In this document: positions 60,430 through 64,000 of the stretch, piece after piece
Layout of the letters: every line of letters begins with the position of its first letter
Position numbering within the stretch: the first letter of the stretch is position 1
Assembly (NCBI RefSeq): GCF_026870155.1
Contig: NZ_CP113975.1
Location: 744,001 to 808,000, forward strand
DNA from: Flavobacterium marginilacus
Lineage (GTDB): Bacteria > Bacteroidota > Bacteroidia > Flavobacteriales > Flavobacteriaceae
Length of the DNA stretch: 64,000 nucleotides
Direction of reading: 5' to 3'
Translations under genes and position numbers: made by a program
The notes under the pieces: model-generated
Databases searched by the model: none
What the model was told of the DNA's origin: nothing
What the model saw: the letters and a program-made list of their open reading frames with translations, nothing else

Positions 60430-61152
60430 TCAGTTTAAGTTTATCCGTTCTGCCCATTTAAGTTCTTTCGGCAATTCAGTGTTTGAAAATTCAATATGTA
60501 TAACTCGTCTTTTTCTGTTGTTAGTTGTTCTGTTTGAACTGTGTAATGTCAATGGTTTCATCAGCATTAATCCGCCTTGTTTTACAGAGCAGGCAGTTTC
60601 TGTTTCAATGTCCCAATTAATTGTCTCGGGTCTGTAAATTTTCTTTAGATGTGATTTAGGCACAACCCGCAAAGCGCCATTATTTTCGTCTGTGTCGTCA
60701 AGGTGAATTCTAATGGTTGTTATGTTTTCTAAAATCTCTGTTGGCGGCTGAACTGCAAATTGATTTTGTTTAGTTGTCCAAGGGCCAAAGCTGTTAAGTT
60801 CAATTTTTTTATCAACTGAAATTGTTAAGTCTTGATGATAAGAAACATACCAATTGGAAGTTTCAGGTTTGTTAAAATAGATGCTTTTGACCACAAAAAA
60901 ATTGCTGCCTAAAATCTGTTCGATAATAGTTTTTAATTTGTCATTAAAAATTAGGTCAGTTATCTGTGGCAGTTCTTTTAGAAATTGTCTGATAGCAAAT
61001 AAATCGGATGATTTTCTAAATGTATCTTTTGAAGTATCAGCAGTGTTAATAGCTGTCAGGATACTGTTTACTTCATCAATAGAATATATATCGTTAATAA
61101 CAGAAAATCCGTTGTCTAAAAGTTCTTGTTTATGTTTTGCCGTGTCGTTCAT
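60430..61152 (-). CDS. Phytanoyl-CoA dioxygenase (PhyH)-family protein
   Basis: The 240-residue cytoplasmic protein has the jelly-roll Fe(II)/2-oxoglutarate dioxygenase features: 'WYVSYHQDLTISV' with His106 and Asp108 as the first iron ligands, 'RIHLDDTDENNGALRVVPKSHL', and 'MLMKPLTLHSSNRTT' with the second His204 and a nearby Arg208 for 2-oxoglutarate. The substrate is unknown; bacterial members hydroxylate small molecules or amino acids. The GNAT gene lies upstream on the same strand, 48 bases away. Confidence 0.85.
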   Translation of the reverse strand: MNDTAKHKQELLDNGFSVINDIYSIDEVNSILTAINTADTSKDTFRKSSDLFAIRQFLKELPQITDLIFNDKLKTIIEQILGSNFFVVKSIYFNKPETSNWYVSYHQDLTISVDKKIELNSFGPWTTKQNQFAVQPPTEILENITTIRIHLDDTDENNGALRVVPKSHLKKIYRPETINWDIETETACSVKQGGLMLMKPLTLHSSNRTTNNRKRRVIHIEFSNTELPKELKWAERINLN

Positions 61153-61200
61153 ATTGCTGCTAGTTAATCTTCTTTGTGTACGAAATAAATCTTCGCATAT

Positions 61201-61722
61201 TTATTTAAATTTGATTAATCTAAATGAAATCAGATTTGGATTTTCAGGGTTAATGCTTTCCAAATTTTTGAAATTTAATTTTTGCAGAAGGGTTGTTGAA
61301 CTTTTGTTGTCTTTGTGTGTTGATGCATCTATTGTTTTTATTCCAAGTGTATCGGCTGCATATTGAATAACGTTCCTTGCGGCTTCAGCCATTATTCCCT
61401 GTCCTTGGTATTCGGTTCTTAGTTCGTATCCGATTTCGCATTTCGCCGTATCATCTTCGAAGTCAAACAGACAGATTGTACCAATTAGTTTTTCGTCGCC
61501 AGTTTTTGTAACCGCCCAATAAAAAGTATCGTCATTTTCAATAATAATTTTGATGAAGTGCAAAGCATCGTTTAATGTTCTGCTTGGTTTCCTGTTGAAA
61601 AATTTATTTATTTCGTCGTCAGAGCGCAACAGTAAAATTTCTGCAGTATCATCAATTGAAAGCTGCCGGAGCGTTAGCCTTTCAGTTATTAATATTGGGA
61701 AATTTTGGAGACCTTTATTCAT
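61201..61722 (-). CDS. GNAT-family N-acetyltransferase (RimJ/RimL-like)
   Basis: The 173-residue protein has 'LITERLTLRQLSIDDTAEILLLRSDDEINKFF', the usual RimJ/RimL start, and the acetyl-CoA-binding motif A 'CEIGYELRTEYQGQGIMAEAARNVIQYA' (Q/RxxGxG/A). It acetylates an amino group of an unknown substrate. Same strand as the PhyH-type gene, possibly co-transcribed. Confidence 0.88.
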   Translation of the reverse strand: MNKGLQNFPILITERLTLRQLSIDDTAEILLLRSDDEINKFFNRKPSRTLNDALHFIKIIIENDDTFYWAVTKTGDEKLIGTICLFDFEDDTAKCEIGYELRTEYQGQGIMAEAARNVIQYAADTLGIKTIDASTHKDNKSSTTLLQKLNFKNLESINPENPNLISFRLIKFK

Positions 61723-61764
61723 TTTGTTTCAGATGGATTTTAGTTTGATAGCTGTTAGCAGAGG

Positions 61765-62226
61765 TTATTTTTGCTTTCTCTGAATAATTTCTTTTTTTAT
61801 AGAATCATTCTGTTTTTCTGTATTCTGTTCTTTTTTAAGAATTTCATTTTCATTAATTGTATCATTTTCAATAGCCGGTTCTCCATCTATTGCTGCTTTT
61901 CCCATACAGCTTGATAAAGTAAAAAGAATACTCAGGGAAAACAATGCCGCTTTTTTAATGGGTTTGATTCTAATTCGGCTGATTCGATTTCTCAGATTAG
62001 AATATCTGATATTGTTTCCGGTTTCAACTTGATTAGCTTTAAAATGCCCGCAGACACTTTCGTTGCCTGAATTTTCAACCAAATATTTTCGAATTTCGAG
62101 ATTCTCCATTTTTCTAAAATCAACAACTGTTTTATTGCAGGAATTACAGAATTTACCATTTTTATCTGGTGTCATTGAATTCCAATTTTGATTACAGGGT
62201 TTAGGAATATTTATTTTATTCTCCAT
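61765..62226 (-). CDS. Small membrane protein with Cys-rich N-terminus
   Basis: The 153-residue protein starts 'INIPKPCNQNWNSMTPDKNGKFCNSCNKTVVDF', with the pattern C...CxxC plus 'CGHF' about 40 residues later, a possible metal site on the cytoplasmic side. A membrane segment follows near 93-107 ('AALFSLSILFTLSSC'), then an acidic/basic low-complexity tail. I recall similar 'IPKPCxxxWxxMTPxxxGxFCxxCxKxVxDF' proteins from Flavobacterium; their function is not known. Confidence 0.7.
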   Translation of the reverse strand: MENKINIPKPCNQNWNSMTPDKNGKFCNSCNKTVVDFRKMENLEIRKYLVENSGNESVCGHFKANQVETGNNIRYSNLRNRISRIRIKPIKKAALFSLSILFTLSSCMGKAAIDGEPAIENDTINENEILKKEQNTEKQNDSIKKEIIQRKQK

Positions 62227-62278
62227 TTTATTTTAAATTGTTGCTTAGAAAAGCTTTTAAGGAAATTGCATTTTTTAC

Positions 62279-62734
62279 TCAGTTAGCTTCTGTTTTTTCA
62301 GCTTCAGAATATAATAAACTCTTTGGCAAAAGGTCATTTTGAAAATATTTAATGTCTGCCGTTGTCCAAAAATTAAAGTTTATTAGTCCCATTGATCCAT
62401 TATCAAACCAATTCTCATCTCTGTCTTGAATCTGCAATATCCATTTATATGCTTTGTTCTTTTTTGAAAACACTTTTAACCTTGTAATACCTGTTAAACC
62501 GAAAAGAAGTTGGTTTAGCATTTCATTAGTTTGATATTCTGTAAAGTCATAGTGCCAATGAAAAGCTCCAAAGTGAAGTGTGCTTTCACGTTGATTTGTC
62601 TGCAGCAAAATATTAAAACCCTTTTCGTTTCTACAAAATATTTCAAGTTCATATTCATTTTTTTTGTAGTATTTAATATCAGGATATCTATTTAGTTTTT
62701 CAACAATTGTGTCTTTACTATTTTGTTCCGTCAT
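62279..62734 (-). CDS. Hypothetical protein behind the second attC-like site
   Basis: The 151-residue soluble protein is of no recognised family ('YELEIFCRNEKGFNILLQTN', 'FHWHYDFTEYQTNEMLNQLL'). Its ATG lies 35 bases after the junction GTTATAGAGC of the attC-like repeat at 62767-62891, the distance seen in the main array. No matching 3' end (GCTCTATAAC) or further attC copy is found after its stop, so if this was a cassette its 3' site has been lost. Confidence 0.6.
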   Translation of the reverse strand: MTEQNSKDTIVEKLNRYPDIKYYKKNEYELEIFCRNEKGFNILLQTNQRESTLHFGAFHWHYDFTEYQTNEMLNQLLFGLTGITRLKVFSKKNKAYKWILQIQDRDENWFDNGSMGLINFNFWTTADIKYFQNDLLPKSLLYSEAEKTEAN

Positions 62735-62766
62735 TTGTTTGTTGTGTACTTTTAAAATGCTCTATA

Positions 62767-62891
62767 ACGTTTCGCTTGCTACAAGAGATTTAGGATTAAA
62801 TTATGCTTTATTTTCGGATTTACCTAAGCACCTAAATACAAGACTATTTTTAAATTAAGCCAATTGCCCAAATTTATTGTAGCAAGTGTTG
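62767..62891 (-). repeat. attC-like palindromic repeat 7 (125 bp), opposite orientation
   Basis: On the minus strand it reads AACACTTGCTACAATAAATTTGGGC ... AGTCTTGTATTT ... AGGTAAATCCGAAAATAAAG ... CTAAATCTCTTGTAGCAAGCGAAACGTT, the same type and length as the copies at 16006-20967. It lies 41 kb away and inverted relative to them. Confidence 0.75.
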
Positions 62892-62902
62892 GCAGATCAC
62901 TT

Positions 62903-63514
62903 CTATTTTTCAGGTTTGTAATCATATTCTTCGAATAAATTAACAAGCTTTACTAATTTAATTTCAATATCTTTTAAAGAGTTTTCATCAAATTCTTTCC
63001 TTTTTATTTTTAAAACAAATACCCTAAAAATGAAATTTTCAAAATTTAATTCTTTGAGTTTTTTTTCAAAATATTTTAGTTTAGCATTTTCTATATCTTT
63101 ATTTATTGCGCATATATAAAAAGCGATTTCCTTATATTCAAATTTTATTTCAACTTCAAAACTCTTTATATTTTTAGACAATATTTTTGTTGCAAAAAAA
63201 CATTTTGAGTCTTGATTCATTAATTTTTCCGAATAGCCAAAACTATTTTCATTTTTATCAGTTTTTGCTATTATAAATTTTTTATAATATCGTTTTTCAT
63301 TCTCCCAATGTAAATATGCAGTAAGAAGAATCAATATTGGAAATAGAAATCCTGCAATCATCAAGATTAGAAGCAATAAATTAATGCTCGGAAATTGGTT
63401 TTGATTGAACTTTGCTAAAATCAAAAAGATTGAATAAACAGATAAACATAAAATTGAAGTAATTTTAAAAGCAAATGGTAATTTAGGTTTGTTCAGTTCT
63501 AAAAATTCTTTCAT
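62903..63514 (-). CDS. Membrane hypothetical protein, isolated cassette
   Basis: I chose the ATG at 63514 (203 residues), because the longer open frame starts outside the cassette junction. Two membrane spans lie near the N-terminus ('ITSILCLSVYSIFLILAKF', 'INLLLLILMIAGFLFPILILLTAYL'), followed by a charged cytoplasmic part. No family is recognised. The cassette runs from GTTGGCAGA (63552 on the minus strand) to TCTGCCAAC (62889): nine of nine bases complementary. Upstream of 63552 there is no attC copy, so this may mark where a cassette entered a non-attC site. Confidence 0.65.
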   Translation of the reverse strand: MKEFLELNKPKLPFAFKITSILCLSVYSIFLILAKFNQNQFPSINLLLLILMIAGFLFPILILLTAYLHWENEKRYYKKFIIAKTDKNENSFGYSEKLMNQDSKCFFATKILSKNIKSFEVEIKFEYKEIAFYICAINKDIENAKLKYFEKKLKELNFENFIFRVFVLKIKRKEFDENSLKDIEIKLVKLVNLFEEYDYKPEK

Positions 63515-63552
63515 ATTTCTATTTTCTTCTTTTGGTTGAAGTGTCTGCCAAC

Positions 63553-63814
63553 TTGTATATTTAAGCAACAACCTTTCACATATCTATCCAAATTTAGATA
63601 AATGTACAAATATTTGTTTCAGATTATTGATGAGGTATTCAAAAAAAATGCGTTTTTTCTGAAAAATAAAATCAGTAAACTAACTCCGATGGAGAGATAT
63701 CTCCGATCAAGAAAAACAAGACTTTCTTGCCGAAGTTTTTCTTGATCGAGAATTGTAGTTGTACAGCGGAATTGCTGTTGAAAATGCACAAAAGCTGTGC
63801 TCCTGATCGTAGGA
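63553..63814. other. Intergenic region between the isolated cassette and tonB
   Basis: There is no gene. A partly palindromic stretch (GATCAAGAAAAACAAGACTTTC and GAAGTTTTTCTTGATC, 63706-63754) can form a stem and probably ends the TonB transcript on the minus strand. Confidence 0.5.
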
Positions 63815-64000
63815 TTAATTCAAACTGAAGTTATAAATAATTTTTCCAACTTGTTTTATTGGGGCATTGCTGTCAGATTCCCATTTGGTATTCATTGCAG
63901 CAATTCGAGCCTGATCTAAAAGACAGCTTGCCGTATTAGTTGTTCCTTTTACTCCTGGTGTTGCACTTATGGTTTTTCCGTTTTGATCAACAGAAATTTC
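63815..64000 (-). CDS. TonB-family energy transducer, C-terminal end only
   Basis: The 61 residues up to the stop at 63815 read 'EISVDQNGKTISATPGVKGT' ... 'CLLDQARIAAMNTKWESDSN' ... 'KQVGKIIYNFSLN', the C-terminal domain that touches TonB-dependent receptors. The N-terminal membrane anchor lies beyond the window. It may be the partner of ExbB/ExbD encoded about 5 kb away on the other strand (inference). Confidence 0.8.
   Translation of the reverse strand, partial: EISVDQNGKTISATPGVKGTTNTASCLLDQARIAAMNTKWESDSNAPIKQVGKIIYNFSLN

Noticed and set aside
60881..61366. 161-residue + strand frame opposite the PhyH and GNAT genes
   Set aside because: Antisense shadow of two well-supported genes with clear catalytic motifs.
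57576..63815. Split exbB-exbD-tonB operon caused by an inversion of 58.7-63.8 kb
   Set aside because: The TonB piece is on the other strand and cut by the window edge, so its original link to exbBD cannot be shown from this sequence.

Overview
The window looks like a Flavobacterium-type chromosome (phylum Bacteroidota). The evidence is the low GC, the absence of clear Shine-Dalgarno leaders, promoter-like TTTG / TAnnTTTG pairs, two SusC/SusD pairs, a giant SprA protein of the type IX secretion/gliding machinery, MiaE, ExbB/ExbD and a TonB C-terminus. No database search was possible; all names come from reading motifs and family resemblance.

Layout. 1-15,020 is a polysaccharide utilisation locus (PUL). 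It has a divergent sensor/regulator (cut by the window edge), SusC, SusD, a PKD-type surface glycan-binding lipoprotein, a GH16 lipoprotein, two GH30 enzymes, a GH5 enzyme with a C-terminal CBM6-like domain, and a GH3 beta-glucosidase. The enzyme set points to a beta-1,3/beta-1,6-glucan such as laminarin or a fungal/oomycete wall glucan. 15,260-21,530 is an array of single-gene modules, all on the + strand, separated by imperfect palindromes of about 125 bp. The two ends of each module are complementary to each other, as expected for integron gene cassettes and attC sites, but no integrase is visible. An IS30-type element sits inside the second cassette and can be removed on paper to restore its reading frame. 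A further copy of the palindrome, in opposite orientation, lies at 62,767-62,891 next to one cassette with perfectly complementary ends.

21,636-24,512 holds small secreted proteins and a flavoprotein monooxygenase with an unusual zinc-finger-like N-terminus. 24,515-48,560 is bounded by a 43-bp direct repeat that includes the 3' end and terminator of tRNA-Val on the right and a decayed tRNA end on the left. Between them are an ECF sigma / FecR anti-sigma / SusC(STN) / SusD / secreted phosphoesterase system, a transposase remnant, a complete sprA-like gene in an unusual neighbourhood, a TolC-MacA-MacB efflux operon with a LytS/LytTR two-component pair, and an ISAon1-type insertion sequence.

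48,774-58,667 is more ordinary: DUF1772 membrane protein, glycosyltransferase, miaE, AsmA-like protein, two secreted proteins, folC, exbB-exbD. 58,668-64,000 is accessory again: dispersed palindromic repeats, a twin-arginine Gfo/Idh/MocA oxidoreductase, a PhyH-type dioxygenase, a GNAT acetyltransferase, small orphan genes, the second cassette site, and the C-terminal end of a TonB-type energy transducer. The most noteworthy finding is the integrase-less, integron-like cassette array.
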